A stretch of DNA of 64,000 nt, from NCBI RefSeq assembly GCF_000765675.1, contig NZ_JRPA02000002.1:105839-169838 (forward strand), given 5' to 3'. This DNA comes from Helicobacter sp. MIT 05-5294. GTDB taxonomy: Bacteria; Campylobacterota; Campylobacteria; Campylobacterales; Helicobacteraceae. The position numbers and the translations under genes were made by a program. The notes beneath the pieces are model-generated. The model was not told the DNA's origin and ran no database searches. It was given only the letters and a program-made list of their open reading frames with translations. Shown in pieces: positions 8,790 through 18,705 of this stretch. Numbering within the stretch: position 1 is the first letter of the stretch; every line of letters begins with the position of its first letter.

Positions 8790-10580
8790 ATGATGATAAA
8801 GATCACTGAAAATAGTTTGAGAGATGGACACCAATCTTTGCTTGCGACGCGTATGCGAACAGAAGATATGGTAGAAGCGGCACAGCTTTTTGAACAAGTT
8901 GGATTCCATAGTGTAGAAGTGTGGGGCGGGGCGACTTATGATACTTGTTTGCGCTATTTAAAAGAAGATCCTTTCGAGCGTTTGGCGATTTTTAAAGAGA
9001 TTTTTAAAAAAACTCCAATACAAATGCTTTTGCGTGGGCAGAATCTCATCGGTTACCGACATTATGCCGATGATGTTGTGCGCGAATTTATCAGGCTTTC
9101 TGCGCAAAATGGCGTAGATATTTTTAGAATCTTTGATGCGCTTAATGATATTCGCAATGTAGAAGTTTCCATACAAGAAGTTAAAAAGCAAGGAAAACAC
9201 GCGCAAGGTGCGATTTGTTACACAACTTCCCCCGTGCATACGATTCAAAGTTTCGTAGAATATGGCAAGGAGTTGGCAAAACGCGGTTGCGATTCTTTGG
9301 CTATCAAAGATATGGCGGGATTGATTACGCCTAATGCGACCTTTGAACTTGTCAAAGCATTAAAAGAAAAAATCGGCTTACCCTTAGCATTGCATACGCA
9401 TTCTACTGCGGGATTTGCGTTTGGTTCGCATTTGAAAGCAATAGAAGCGGGTGTGGATATTGTGGATCTTGCCAATTCTGCATTAAGCGAAGGCACGAGT
9501 CACCCCTGCACACAATCTATGGTGGCGACTTTACAAGGCACACAATGGGATACAAAGTTGGATTTGGAGATTATGGAAAAAGCCGCCGAGATTTTAAAGC
9601 GCAATCGCAGAAAATACAAAAAATTTGAATCTGAATACAATCAAATTGATACGCGCGTGTTAGTCAATCAAATCCCCGGTGGTATGATTTCTAATATGGC
9701 AAACCAACTCAAAGAGCAAAACGCACTTGATAAGATGGACGAAGTGCTAAAAGAGATTCCCAATGTGCGCAAGGATTTTGGCTATCCTCCGCTTGTTACG
9801 CCCTCTAGCCAAATCGTCGGCACACAAGCGGTGTTGAATGTCCTAGCGCAAACGCGTTATAAGACGCTAACCACAGAATCTAAAAATATCATTAAAGGAT
9901 ATTATGGTAAAACACCCGCGCCAATTGCCAAAGAACTATTAGAGCGCATTCAAGCAGAGGGTGAAGAAGTGATTACCGTGCGTCCAGCAGATAGATTAGA
10001 GCCTGAATTGCAAAAGGCTCGTGAGGAATCCCAAGGCTTCGCCAAAAGCGAAACTGATGTGATTTCTTATGCGATTTTTGGCGGAATCGCTAAGAAATTT
10101 TTGTGTGAGCGCAACGAAAACTGCCTAAGCCCTGAAGCATTGACGACTTTTGAGGGAGCAAATGCGCCAATGTCAAAAGAATTTACGATTAATTTGCATG
10201 GGGAAACTTATAATATCAAAATAGAAGGAAGTGGCACGAAAGATGAAAATGTGCGACCTTTCTTCGTGCGCGTCAATGGGGATTTGAAAGAGGTTTTAAT
10301 AGAATCTAGCGAAAAAGATTCCAAAACCCCTAGTAAAAAATCCGATTCCTTGCCACAAGCGAATCTTCCCGGGCATATTATTTCTCCAATGCCCGGAAAT
10401 CTAACAAAGCTAAAAGTCAAAGTGGGCGATAAGATCAAAGAGGGCGATGTTTTGGCAATCGTAGAAGCAATGAAAATGGAAAATCAAGTTTTGGCAACCA
10501 TTGGTGGGGAAATCAAAGAGATTTATGCCAAAGAGGGGCAGCAAATTAGTGCGAATCTCGCAATTATGCTCGTAGAATAA
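8790..10580 (+). CDS. pycB: Pyruvate carboxylase subunit B / oxaloacetate decarboxylase alpha subunit
   Basis: Biotin-dependent carboxyltransferase of about 596 residues. The N-terminal HMGL-like carboxyltransferase domain starts with ENSLRDGHQSL, and the C-terminal biotinyl domain has the biotin lysine in VEAMKMENQV, near residue 560. Proteins with this plan are either PycB, which works with a separate PycA biotin carboxylase in anaplerosis (as in Campylobacter), or the OadA subunit of a sodium pump. No oadB/oadG is next door, which favours PycB, but pycA is not in the window either. GGAG lies 5 nt before the chosen ATG at 8790; a TTG at 8787 and an ATG at 8793 are alternatives. The stop overlaps the xseA start by one base. 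Confidence 0.88.
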   Translation: MMIKITENSLRDGHQSLLATRMRTEDMVEAAQLFEQVGFHSVEVWGGATYDTCLRYLKEDPFERLAIFKEIFKKTPIQMLLRGQNLIGYRHYADDVVREFIRLSAQNGVDIFRIFDALNDIRNVEVSIQEVKKQGKHAQGAICYTTSPVHTIQSFVEYGKELAKRGCDSLAIKDMAGLITPNATFELVKALKEKIGLPLALHTHSTAGFAFGSHLKAIEAGVDIVDLANSALSEGTSHPCTQSMVATLQGTQWDTKLDLEIMEKAAEILKRNRRKYKKFESEYNQIDTRVLVNQIPGGMISNMANQLKEQNALDKMDEVLKEIPNVRKDFGYPPLVTPSSQIVGTQAVLNVLAQTRYKTLTTESKNIIKGYYGKTPAPIAKELLERIQAEGEEVITVRPADRLEPELQKAREESQGFAKSETDVISYAIFGGIAKKFLCERNENCLSPEALTTFEGANAPMSKEFTINLHGETYNIKIEGSGTKDENVRPFFVRVNGDLKEVLIESSEKDSKTPSKKSDSLPQANLPGHIISPMPGNLTKLKVKVGDKIKEGDVLAIVEAMKMENQVLATIGGEIKEIYAKEGQQISANLAIMLVE

Positions 10581-11830
10581 TGAATATCTTAAGCGTTAGT
10601 GAGCTAAACGCACAGATTAAAAGTTTGCTTGAAGCAACTTTTTTGCAAGTGAGTGTAAGCGGAGAGATTAGCAATTTCACGCACCATAGTAGCGGACATC
10701 TTTATTTCACTCTAAAGGACAAGGATTCTAGTCTAAAATGCGTGATGTTTCGCGGGAATGCTTCGCGTTTAAGATTCCAAATCCAAGAGGGTATGAATCT
10801 CGTGCTTCAAGGCTCTATTAGCGTCTATTCTCCGCGTGGCGAATACCAGCTAAACTGCGTTAGCGCACAGCCTTTAGGAATCGGAGAATTAACCCTTGCT
10901 TTTGAACAATTAAAAGAATCCTATCAAAGCAAAGGCTATTTTGATAACAAAAAACCCTTGCCCAAATTTCCTAAAAAGGTCGCTTTGCTGACTTCTAGCA
11001 CGGGCGCGGTTTTGCACGATATGCTAAGAGTTGCTAAAAAGCGGTGGAATCTCGTGGAGTTTGTCTTGCTAAATACCCTTGTGCAAGGGGAGGGGGCGAA
11101 AGAAAGCATTGCAAACAATATCCAAAAAGCCGATGAATTGGGCGCAGATTGCATTGTATTAGCGCGTGGTGGTGGGAGCTTGGAGGATTTATGGGCTTTT
11201 AATGAGTCTTTAGTCGTGGAGAGTATTTATAGAGCAAAAACTCCAATTATCTCGGCTGTGGGTCATGAACCCGATGTGGTATTAAGCGATTTTGTCGCGG
11301 ATTTACGCGCTCCCACTCCTTCAGCAGCGATGGAAATCTTATTGCCCGATAAGAATGAATGGTTAATGGGTTTGGATTCCATGCAAAACATACTTCAAGA
11401 ACGATTCTTGCATTTGGTGCGCAAAAAAGCAAACCAACTCCAAAATCAAGCATTTTTGCTAGAGAAAAATTTGTTTTTCAATAAAATAGAACACGCAAGA
11501 AATGCGCTTGAAAATTTTGATTTGGTTTTAGCGCAAAAAATGCAACACAAAATCTCCTTGTGCTCCTTAAAATTGCAGAATCCAAATCTTCAAATTTCCC
11601 TTAAAATGCAGCAGTTTTTAGCGCGAAAATCTATGCAATTAGAGCATTCTAAAGCGCAACTTTATGCTAAGAATCCCGAAAACTACCAAAAATCAGGCTA
11701 TGCTTGTGTGTTGATGAAAGGCAAAAAAATAAAATCCTTAGCAGAGATTCCGCCACAAACTCTTTTAGAATTGCAAGATGGAAGTGCCACCATTAAAGCG
11801 GAGGTAAAGGAAGTGTTGCAGAGGCATTGA
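10580..11830 (+). CDS. xseA: Exodeoxyribonuclease VII large subunit
   Basis: Catalytic subunit of exonuclease VII, which degrades single-stranded DNA. The protein (416 residues) has an N-terminal OB-fold (SVSELNAQIKSLLEATF, ISNFTHHSSGHLYFTLKD) and a central catalytic domain with TSSTGAVLHDML, ARGGGSLEDLWAFN and SAVGHEPDVVLSDFVADLR, followed by a long helical segment typical of XseA. It begins one base inside the pycB stop, so the two are coupled although functionally unrelated. The small subunit xseB is not adjacent. Confidence 0.95.
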   Translation: MNILSVSELNAQIKSLLEATFLQVSVSGEISNFTHHSSGHLYFTLKDKDSSLKCVMFRGNASRLRFQIQEGMNLVLQGSISVYSPRGEYQLNCVSAQPLGIGELTLAFEQLKESYQSKGYFDNKKPLPKFPKKVALLTSSTGAVLHDMLRVAKKRWNLVEFVLLNTLVQGEGAKESIANNIQKADELGADCIVLARGGGSLEDLWAFNESLVVESIYRAKTPIISAVGHEPDVVLSDFVADLRAPTPSAAMEILLPDKNEWLMGLDSMQNILQERFLHLVRKKANQLQNQAFLLEKNLFFNKIEHARNALENFDLVLAQKMQHKISLCSLKLQNPNLQISLKMQQFLARKSMQLEHSKAQLYAKNPENYQKSGYACVLMKGKKIKSLAEIPPQTLLELQDGSATIKAEVKEVLQRH

Positions 11831-11880
11831 ATCGTGAGTCTTTTAGAATCGCAGTTTGCATTGTAGGCATCAACACAACT

Positions 11881-12916
11881 CTATTCCAAATACTCCCCAA
11901 TCTCTTTTTTAGAAGTTTTCCATTCGCCAATGCTTTTCCATTTAGCAAGATTACAAAAACGACAAAAAGGAATCGGTTTGGCAAGGAATTGCAAAATCTC
12001 GTGATAATCCTTTGCCTTGTAAATATCTATAAAATCTATTGGAGTGATAGGAAGATTTTGATGAAAAGCTGCATTGAAATATTGGATATTGGGCGCAATG
12101 TTGCAAGGATAAAGTTTGCCATTTCTAAGTTGCACACAATTATTCGCCATACCGCATTTTACAAAGCTATCTAAGGGATTGCAATTTCCTTTTGGTTCTA
12201 GGACAAATTTAAGGGAAGCTTTAATCACTTGCGTGTTGTTGAAAAATATCAGCGGAATCCCAAAGTCTTTGCATTTTTGTTCTATCACTTCCCAATTTAC
12301 TTTAATAGGATATTTAGTTGGGTGAATCTCTATTTTATTCTCTTTGCAAGATTCCCAAAAGTCTTTAGATTGGGATTCTAAAAGGATTCCATTTGTAACT
12401 AGCCAAATTGCACTCTTAGGAAAATATTTTCGTGTAACTTGAAAGAAGTCTTTGCAATTTGGATTCAGCAGAGGTTCTCCGCCCATTAAATGGAATCTCC
12501 CAATCAAACCATAAGTTAAGTTGGATAGCCTCTTTAAGTCGCACTCGTATTGATTGAGATTTGGGAATCCCTCTTTTGCTAATTGAGAAAAATGCGAACA
12601 GCTAAAGCAGTTGAGATTGCAATGCTCGGCTAGATGAATCTCTAGGATTCTAAGATAGACTTGCGGGGTGAGTTTATTGACTTTGGATTCTAATGCGTGG
12701 AATCTGTTTTTAAAGTCTTTATTTTGAATCTCTAATTGCCTTATTTTTTCTTTAGAATCTTGATAAAGAGATTCTACTTCTTGGAGTTTTGTTTTTAACT
12801 TTTGGTGTTGTTTGGAGTTTTTAACAAGTGAGAGAATCCAACGCTTTTTATCTTTCAAAAAGAGATTTAGTTTATCTTGCCCCCCCCCCCATATTATTTG
12901 TATGATTTGATTGCAT
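11881..12916 (-). CDS. Phase-variable radical SAM protein, frame-shifted (OFF) by a poly-G tract
   Basis: Radical SAM enzyme with the cluster motif CNLNCFSC, a GGEPLLNP motif and a C-terminal cysteine-containing region (FCRFCNLAKWKSIGEWK). A coiled-coil segment of about 50 residues precedes the core. The best start is the ATG at 12916, with AAGGA 5 nt upstream. Reading crosses a run of 11 G (12890-12880) and hits TAA about 14 codons in, so the main frame, open from 12879 to 11881, is out of register. A run of 10 or 13 G would give about 344-345 residues. A TTG at 12858 could in principle start a 325-residue form, but has no ribosome site. A close paralogue without a tract lies at 52669. The substrate is unknown; poly-G-switched genes in this group usually affect surface glycans. 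Confidence 0.82.
12880..12890 (-). repeat. Poly-G contingency tract (11 G), radical SAM gene
   Basis: Eleven consecutive C on the plus strand, read as G on the coding strand, beginning with the G of an in-frame ATG. Slipped-strand mispairing here switches the gene. Counting codons to the downstream frame shows that lengths of 10 or 13 restore it and that 11 is off. Confidence 0.9.
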
Positions 12917-12958
12917 GAAAGTCCTTAAAATAAAATGTGCGATTTTAGCGAAAAATCT

Positions 12959-13516
12959 TTAAGATAAGACGCGCGAATTGGCTAAAAAATCGTTTTTGAA
13001 GCGCACATAGTTTTGCGCGGATTCCACGATGAGCGCAACTTCTTCTTCTTTTAATTCCCGAATCCATTTCGCGGGATTTCCTAAAATCAATGAGCGCGGA
13101 GGGAATTTCTTGCCTTTAGTTACGACACTTCCAGCTCCTACAATGCTTTCTTCGCCAATTTCTGCATTATCCATAACACAAGCGTGCATACCAATGAGGC
13201 AACGCGAATGGATTTGACACGCGTGAATAATGCAGTTATGTCCGATTGTAACTTCATCGCCAATCACAACAGGGAATCCAGAATCTATTATCTTGCCATT
13301 TCCATCAAAGCTTCTATGCCAAATATGCAGAGTAGTTAAGTCTTGGATATTCGTGCGTTTGCCAATTTTGATGAAATTTTCATCGCCTCTAAGCACACAA
13401 TTAAACCAAATGCTAGAATCCTCGCCGATTTCTACTTCTCCGATAATCTTAGCACCTTCGGCGAGGAACACATTAGCGGCGATTTTTGGGGTTTTTCCTT
13501 TGAAACTTAATAGCAT
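12959..13516 (-). CDS. Gamma-carbonic anhydrase-like hexapeptide protein
   Basis: Left-handed beta-helix protein of 185 residues in the YrdA/PaaY/CaiE group, which are zinc-binding trimers related to gamma-carbonic anhydrase. The three expected metal His are visible in TTLHIWH, TIGHNCIIHAC and CLIGMHACV. The start follows the stop of the upstream dld gene by one base, with AAAGGA before the ATG, so the two are co-transcribed. Whether it hydrates CO2 or acts as an acyltransferase-like scaffold cannot be told from the sequence. Confidence 0.88.
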   Translation of the reverse strand: MLLSFKGKTPKIAANVFLAEGAKIIGEVEIGEDSSIWFNCVLRGDENFIKIGKRTNIQDLTTLHIWHRSFDGNGKIIDSGFPVVIGDEVTIGHNCIIHACQIHSRCLIGMHACVMDNAEIGEESIVGAGSVVTKGKKFPPRSLILGNPAKWIRELKEEEVALIVESAQNYVRFKNDFLANSRVLS

Positions 13517-13517
13517 T

Positions 13518-16391
13518 TTATTCCTTTGTTGTTGGGGTTTGGCTTACTTCATCAAGTAGATAAATAATGTGTTGCCAAGAAGCGTTGGTCGCCTCGCTTA
13601 ATCCTACTTCGCAAGTGCTTGAACTCGCATAGAATCGCTGAATGTTTTGTTTTGCAAAGTATTCTTTTAAATCCTCTAGGGCATTTTGGTTTAGCTTGGG
13701 ATTTATAAAGCCCTTATTTCCCGCGAACCCACAGCAAAAAGTCTGCGCGTGTTCTAATACTTTAGATTTTGTGCAGTTTGTGGCAATCTGCTTAATAGAA
13801 TCCGCGTAACCTCCCTTTTTGCAAGCGCAAACTGCGTAGATTCCAATGGGTTCATCAAGGGGATTGAGTTTGAGGTTTGGCAAGATAAAGTCCCGCGCAA
13901 AGACGCTTATATCAAGAAGTTGCAATTTTTGGGATTCTAGCTTATTTTTGAATTGTTCTAGCATTTCTTGTGTGCATGCGCTATGGTCGCATACGATAGG
14001 GATTTCCCCATTGCGCGATTCCTCTATTAAATCTTGCAGGATATTTTGGAACGGGTTGATTTGCGGATTCTTTTGTGTATAGTCTTTAAATGCCTTGCCA
14101 CAGCACATTTTTTCAAGATTTTTTGGGAAAATCACTTCAATATTAGCCTTTGCGCAAAGGCTTAAAAAGACTTCTTGAATCGGTCTTGTATCTCTAGCAA
14201 GAGGCGAGGGAGCAAAAATACGATTCAAACAAGAGCTAAAATACAAGACTTTTTGGGAAGATTTGATTTTTTTATTTGGCAATTTCAAAGCATTAGAAGT
14301 TGGCATATATTTAGGGATATAAGGAATTTTTATTTTTTGGTTCGCAAGAAGTGAGAGTTTTTTGATATTTTCGCGTCCTAAAATCTTCGCAGTTGTCTGT
14401 GCGAGGGTTACGCCAACTTTGGCAAGAGAGATTGTAAGTGGGATTTGTTTAGTGATTTGTGTAGCAATAGAAATTGCCAAAGGGCTAGAATGGTTGTTTT
14501 TGTGTGTAATAGCGATTTTTGCGGTGTTAATGCTTAGAGGACACATACTTTGACATAAGGAGCAAGTCGCGCAAGTCTCTACCACATAATCTTTAAATTT
14601 CGCTTCTAATGCGGCTAACTCTTCCCTTTCTTTTTGGTTTTTGTCCTCTAGGCTTTTTAGTCGTTCAATTTCCCTTACAACTGCGATTCTTTGTCTTGGC
14701 GTTAGGGTTAGGTTTTTGCTAGGGCAAACTTTCTCGCAGAATCCGCATTCCATACAGGCATTAAGATAATCTTCAATCGCATTAGCGGGTTTGAGGTTTT
14801 CAATATGGATTTTAGGATTCTCACAGATAATCACATCGGGGTTAAAGAGGTTTTTGGCGTCAAAAATCTTTTTAATGCGTTGGTTGATGGCATACGCCTT
14901 AGCTCCCCATTCTAATTCTACAAAAGGCGCCATCATGCGCCCTGTGCCATGTTCTGCTTTGGTGCTACCTTTAAGCGCGACGACCATTTGGGCTAATGCG
15001 TCCATAAATGCAGCGAAATTGGCGCATTCTTGCGGGTCGCTTAAAAGCGGAGTGATGATAAAATGCACATTGCCACTTAGCGCGTGTCCGAAAATGATTC
15101 CTTCAAAATCATATTGTTTAAAAAGCTCGGTAATGTTTTGAATGCCTTGTGCGAAATGCGGAATCTCAAAGCAAATATCCTCTGTAATCACCGTGCTTCC
15201 GCTGCGTTTAGTTGCCGCAGAGATAGGCAACAATCCTTTGCGGACTTTCCACCATTGTTCTTGTTCTGCGCTATCAAAGCTGAAATTTAAGCCAAAGAGC
15301 GTAGGCACGGAATCTAGCTGCTCCCGAATCGTTTGGAGATTGTTTTCCAAAAGAGAGAGCGTGTTGGATTCTAATTGGATAAGAATCGCACAATTCCCCT
15401 CACGGACATTTTGCAAATCCTGTGGCATTCCTTCAATATGCCGCACAGCTTTCAAACAAGCATAGTCCATAATTTCTGCAGCACTAACAATAGAATCGTT
15501 GGCACTTAGGATTTTTATCGCTTTTGCTGCGTCTTCCAAGGTTTGATAGAAGATTAACGCACAGGCTTTATGTGTGAAATCTTCTTGCATAAAATATTCT
15601 ACGCGAGAAACGAATCCCAATGTCCCCTCCGCACCGATAAAAATATGATTAAGAATCTCTGTAATATCTTCAAAATCCACTAGAGCATTCAGGCTATAAC
15701 CTGTGGTGTTTTTTATTTTGAATTTGCGCACAATTTCTTTGCATAAAGAATCATCTTCTAAAATCTCTTGGCGCAAATGGAGTAGATTCTCTACTAATTC
15801 TTGATGTGTTTGGAGGAAATTCTCTACATTTTGCCTATCTGAAGTGTCCAAAATAGAACCATCATATAAAATCACGCGGATAGATTTGATGGTGTGGTAG
15901 CTGTTTTGCTTGACGCCACAACACATACCGCTAGAATTGTTAGAGAAGATTCCGCCAATACTCGCATTGTTGATAGTCGCGGGGTCTGGTCCTATCTTTT
16001 TGTTAAGCGGTTTTAAGGCAAGATTCGCGTCTGAACCAATGACACCACAATCACACCAAATAGAATCCTTTTCTAGTTTGATGTTTTGCCATTTATGGAG
16101 ACACACGACAAGCACACTATCACTACAAGCCTGTCCGCTTAAACTCGTGCCTGAACCCCTAAAGGTAAGAGGAATATTGTATTTTTGGCTTAAAGCGATG
16201 ATTTTTTGAATCTCGGTTTCGTTAATGGGTTTAAGGACGAGTTCAGGAATGTAACGGTAGCAAGAAGCGTCAATGCCATAAGCAAAACGCTCCAAATAGT
16301 CCCCAAAGATTCTATAATGCTTCACTTCCTCTGTGGTGTCAAATAAAAATTCTCTGCATTCTTTGGCGAAATTTTGGTAATCTCTTTGCAT
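13518..16391 (-). CDS. dld: Quinone-dependent D-lactate dehydrogenase-type FAD/Fe-S fusion protein
   Basis: Large oxidase of 957 residues matching H. pylori Dld (HP1222, about 950 residues). The N-terminal half is a FAD-binding PCMH/oxidase unit (TFRGSGTSLSGQACSD near 75-90; KAEHGTGRMMAPF). Then come two 4Fe-4S motifs (CMECGFCEKVCP and CATCSLCQSMCP) and a C-terminal CCG domain pair (EKMCCGKAF, TFCCGFAGNKG). It is thus a GlcD-GlcF-like fusion that can pass electrons from a 2-hydroxyacid to the respiratory chain. AAGGA precedes the ATG. D-2-hydroxyglutarate dehydrogenases share the layout, so the substrate is likely but not proven. Confidence 0.88.
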   Translation of the reverse strand: MQRDYQNFAKECREFLFDTTEEVKHYRIFGDYLERFAYGIDASCYRYIPELVLKPINETEIQKIIALSQKYNIPLTFRGSGTSLSGQACSDSVLVVCLHKWQNIKLEKDSIWCDCGVIGSDANLALKPLNKKIGPDPATINNASIGGIFSNNSSGMCCGVKQNSYHTIKSIRVILYDGSILDTSDRQNVENFLQTHQELVENLLHLRQEILEDDSLCKEIVRKFKIKNTTGYSLNALVDFEDITEILNHIFIGAEGTLGFVSRVEYFMQEDFTHKACALIFYQTLEDAAKAIKILSANDSIVSAAEIMDYACLKAVRHIEGMPQDLQNVREGNCAILIQLESNTLSLLENNLQTIREQLDSVPTLFGLNFSFDSAEQEQWWKVRKGLLPISAATKRSGSTVITEDICFEIPHFAQGIQNITELFKQYDFEGIIFGHALSGNVHFIITPLLSDPQECANFAAFMDALAQMVVALKGSTKAEHGTGRMMAPFVELEWGAKAYAINQRIKKIFDAKNLFNPDVIICENPKIHIENLKPANAIEDYLNACMECGFCEKVCPSKNLTLTPRQRIAVVREIERLKSLEDKNQKEREELAALEAKFKDYVVETCATCSLCQSMCPLSINTAKIAITHKNNHSSPLAISIATQITKQIPLTISLAKVGVTLAQTTAKILGRENIKKLSLLANQKIKIPYIPKYMPTSNALKLPNKKIKSSQKVLYFSSCLNRIFAPSPLARDTRPIQEVFLSLCAKANIEVIFPKNLEKMCCGKAFKDYTQKNPQINPFQNILQDLIEESRNGEIPIVCDHSACTQEMLEQFKNKLESQKLQLLDISVFARDFILPNLKLNPLDEPIGIYAVCACKKGGYADSIKQIATNCTKSKVLEHAQTFCCGFAGNKGFINPKLNQNALEDLKEYFAKQNIQRFYASSSTCEVGLSEATNASWQHIIYLLDEVSQTPTTKE

Positions 16392-16548
16392 TTTTTTCCT
16401 TAGCGTTGAAGTTGTCAGATATTTTACAATTTTTTATTTGCGAATTTTCTTGTTTTTTAGAATGTTTGAAAAAAGAGGGAAAAAACTTGCAATTTGTTTA
16501 AAATTTACTCAAATACAAGTTAGAATCCCAAATAAAAGCTTGGAATCG

Positions 16549-17406
16549 CTAAGGTTTTTTAAGTATGTCTTTGTAGGTGCAAGATTGGCAAAGTTTCTCT
16601 ACGCATTGGTTATTTTTGAATCCCTCAATGAGTGCTTTTGCGCGTTTGGAGCGTAGAATCTCTTTTAGGCTTTGTGTGCGGAAATCCCCCAAAGGTATGT
16701 CGCCTTTAGTATCAAAGCAACACGGCACGACAATGCCATTACAGAGGATTCCTAGCTGTTTGCTTGCTCCATAGCAGAATCCCGCATTGGACTTTGTTTG
16801 TGTTTTTAGGTCTGCCCATTTGAAAAATGGTGCGCCCACTAGGAAAATCTTATAGCTTAAACGCGTCCTTTTTGGCACAATAGAATCTAACCCAAAAAAG
16901 CTTTTCAAATGCGCATAAATGGCGTTGTTTGTTGGTGGTGGGGTTAGGTTTTCGTCTAGATTCCAAAGTCTTAGGTTGATAAATTTCTCGCTTTTAAGTT
17001 TTTGGTGTTGTGCGCAGAGATTAAAAATAGGAGTGAGGTAAGAATCTAGTGAAATGGGCTTGGGTTGATAGAGCGCACTTGCGAGGGAAATATTGATTTG
17101 ATGAATGCTAGGGTGGCGCAACAAAAGAGAAGAATTTGCTACATTCAAATAGAATCCGCTTGTGGTTAAATCAATCCTAAGCTTAAAATTCTCTGCAATA
17201 TCCAAATAATCCTCTAGGGATTCCACACTTAGCGGGTCGCCTAAGATATGTAAGGTGCAGAGTTTGGTATGGGGGCTAATTTGCGCAGTAATTTTGCTAA
17301 AAAGATTCAAAGGCATAGTTTCTTTGAGGGTTTTTAAAGGAGTGCAAAAAGTGCAGTTTAAACCGCAAAAATTTGTAATTTCAATGAAAATTTTTTCAAA
17401 TTGCAT
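16549..17406 (-). CDS. Radical SAM/SPASM-type protein
   Basis: Radical SAM enzyme of 285 residues with the cluster motif CGLNCTFC at 14-21 and a C-terminal SPASM-like cysteine set (CYGASKQLGILCNG, VVPCCFD, then CVEKLCQSC). SPASM proteins bind auxiliary 4Fe-4S clusters and modify peptides or cofactors. The CCFD-x(n)-LGDF order resembles many uncharacterised SPASM proteins. It lies 25 nt after the LolC/E-like gene and in the secA direction, so it is likely the last gene of a secA-lolC-rSAM unit. No small precursor peptide gene is visible next to it. It is not closely related to the two other radical SAM proteins of the window. Confidence 0.75.
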   Translation of the reverse strand: MQFEKIFIEITNFCGLNCTFCTPLKTLKETMPLNLFSKITAQISPHTKLCTLHILGDPLSVESLEDYLDIAENFKLRIDLTTSGFYLNVANSSLLLRHPSIHQINISLASALYQPKPISLDSYLTPIFNLCAQHQKLKSEKFINLRLWNLDENLTPPPTNNAIYAHLKSFFGLDSIVPKRTRLSYKIFLVGAPFFKWADLKTQTKSNAGFCYGASKQLGILCNGIVVPCCFDTKGDIPLGDFRTQSLKEILRSKRAKALIEGFKNNQCVEKLCQSCTYKDILKKP

Positions 17407-17431
17407 ATTTTATGGAATCTGAAATTACAAA

Positions 17432-18703
17432 TTATTCATTGCGCAAAACTTGCAAAGGGTCAATTTGTGTCGCTTTTTTGGCGGGATAATAGGAAGAAGA
17501 GAAGACAATCACAAAAGAACCAACTAGAATAGAGATTAAATCTACGAAAGATAATTCTAAGGGTAGTTTATCGCTCCCATAAACATCAGCTGGTAGCGAA
17601 ATAATCGGAAAAGAAGAAAGTAGGACAAGGATAATTGCTGCGAGGATTCCACCTGCTAGGATTCCGCTAATGCCGATGAAATTACCCAAATAAAGAAAAG
17701 TTTTTTTAATTTCTGTCGCGCTTGTTCCCATGGTTAAAAGCAGGGCGATTTCTTTTCTGCGATTCATCACTGTCATTAGAAGTGAGCTAATGATATTAAG
17801 CGAAGCGACGAGAATAATCAGCATTAGCACGATAAATAAGGCGCGTTTTTCCAAAGCCAAAGCGGCGAAGAAATTGCCATTTTGCTCCCACCAACCTACA
17901 AAATGGATTTGTGGGTAATGTTTTTGGAGTTCTAAAATATCCTTGTGAGGGTCGCTAGAATAAATATGAATGCCATCATAAACGCCTTGTGGAAGTTGTT
18001 TGATAGTCTGCAAGGATTCTAAGTTTGTATAAATATAGCCTTTGTCATAAGCGAGTAATCCCGAATCAAAAACACCCACGACATTAAAGTTTTTCATCGT
18101 AGGGCTAAGGCTCATCGCAGTAGGGGTAAGGTGAGTGAAGATAAGCAAAAGATTGGAATGAAATTGTAAGCCATATTGTTGTTGCAGAGTTTTGCCAACA
18201 ATAATATCAAAATCTCCTCTTTGGTAGGCTGAATTGAAGTTTTTCTGATAGGATTCTTGCGTGTTTTGATAAGCAGTATTAAAGACGGGATTGAGTTTGC
18301 TCTCGCGCTCGAAATCCACCCCAAAAACAACTGCACCTTCCATTCTTTGTCCGCGTTTGGAGATTGCTTGAATTTGCACAAAAGGGCTAAATTGCAAGTG
18401 TTGGAAACTAGATTCCATCTCTTCTAGCAAGTTTGCGTCTATCATTTCAAAGCCACTACTAAGTGCGGTGATTGGGTAATTCATAATAAATAATTTGCGT
18501 TCAAACTCCCTATCAAATCCATTCATTAATGCCATTGCAACAATCAACACCATAACGCCGATACATACACCCAAAAAGGCAAGAATCGCGGTAATAGAAA
18601 TAAAAGGTTGTGATTTGTTGAATCGCAAATAGCGACGCACTAAAAAAGAAATCAATTTCGTGTTTGATTTTGTGTGTGGCGCAGATGGGATTTGGGGTTG
18701 CAT
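17432..18703 (-). CDS. LolC/LolE-type lipoprotein-releasing ABC permease
   Basis: Inner-membrane permease (423 residues) of the system that extracts outer-membrane lipoproteins. There is one membrane segment near 34-60 (SITAILAFLGVCIGVMVLIV), a large periplasmic domain, and three C-terminal segments (about 288-410), the layout of LolC/E and FtsX-type permeases. The ending YYPAKKATQIDPLQVLRNE is characteristic. It starts 2 nt after the secA stop, the same pairing as HP0786-HP0787. The ATPase LolD is not in the window. C and E cannot be told apart, and in this group one gene may serve as both. Confidence 0.88.
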   Translation of the reverse strand: MQPQIPSAPHTKSNTKLISFLVRRYLRFNKSQPFISITAILAFLGVCIGVMVLIVAMALMNGFDREFERKLFIMNYPITALSSGFEMIDANLLEEMESSFQHLQFSPFVQIQAISKRGQRMEGAVVFGVDFERESKLNPVFNTAYQNTQESYQKNFNSAYQRGDFDIIVGKTLQQQYGLQFHSNLLLIFTHLTPTAMSLSPTMKNFNVVGVFDSGLLAYDKGYIYTNLESLQTIKQLPQGVYDGIHIYSSDPHKDILELQKHYPQIHFVGWWEQNGNFFAALALEKRALFIVLMLIILVASLNIISSLLMTVMNRRKEIALLLTMGTSATEIKKTFLYLGNFIGISGILAGGILAAIILVLLSSFPIISLPADVYGSDKLPLELSFVDLISILVGSFVIVFSSSYYPAKKATQIDPLQVLRNE

Positions 18704-18705
18704 TT

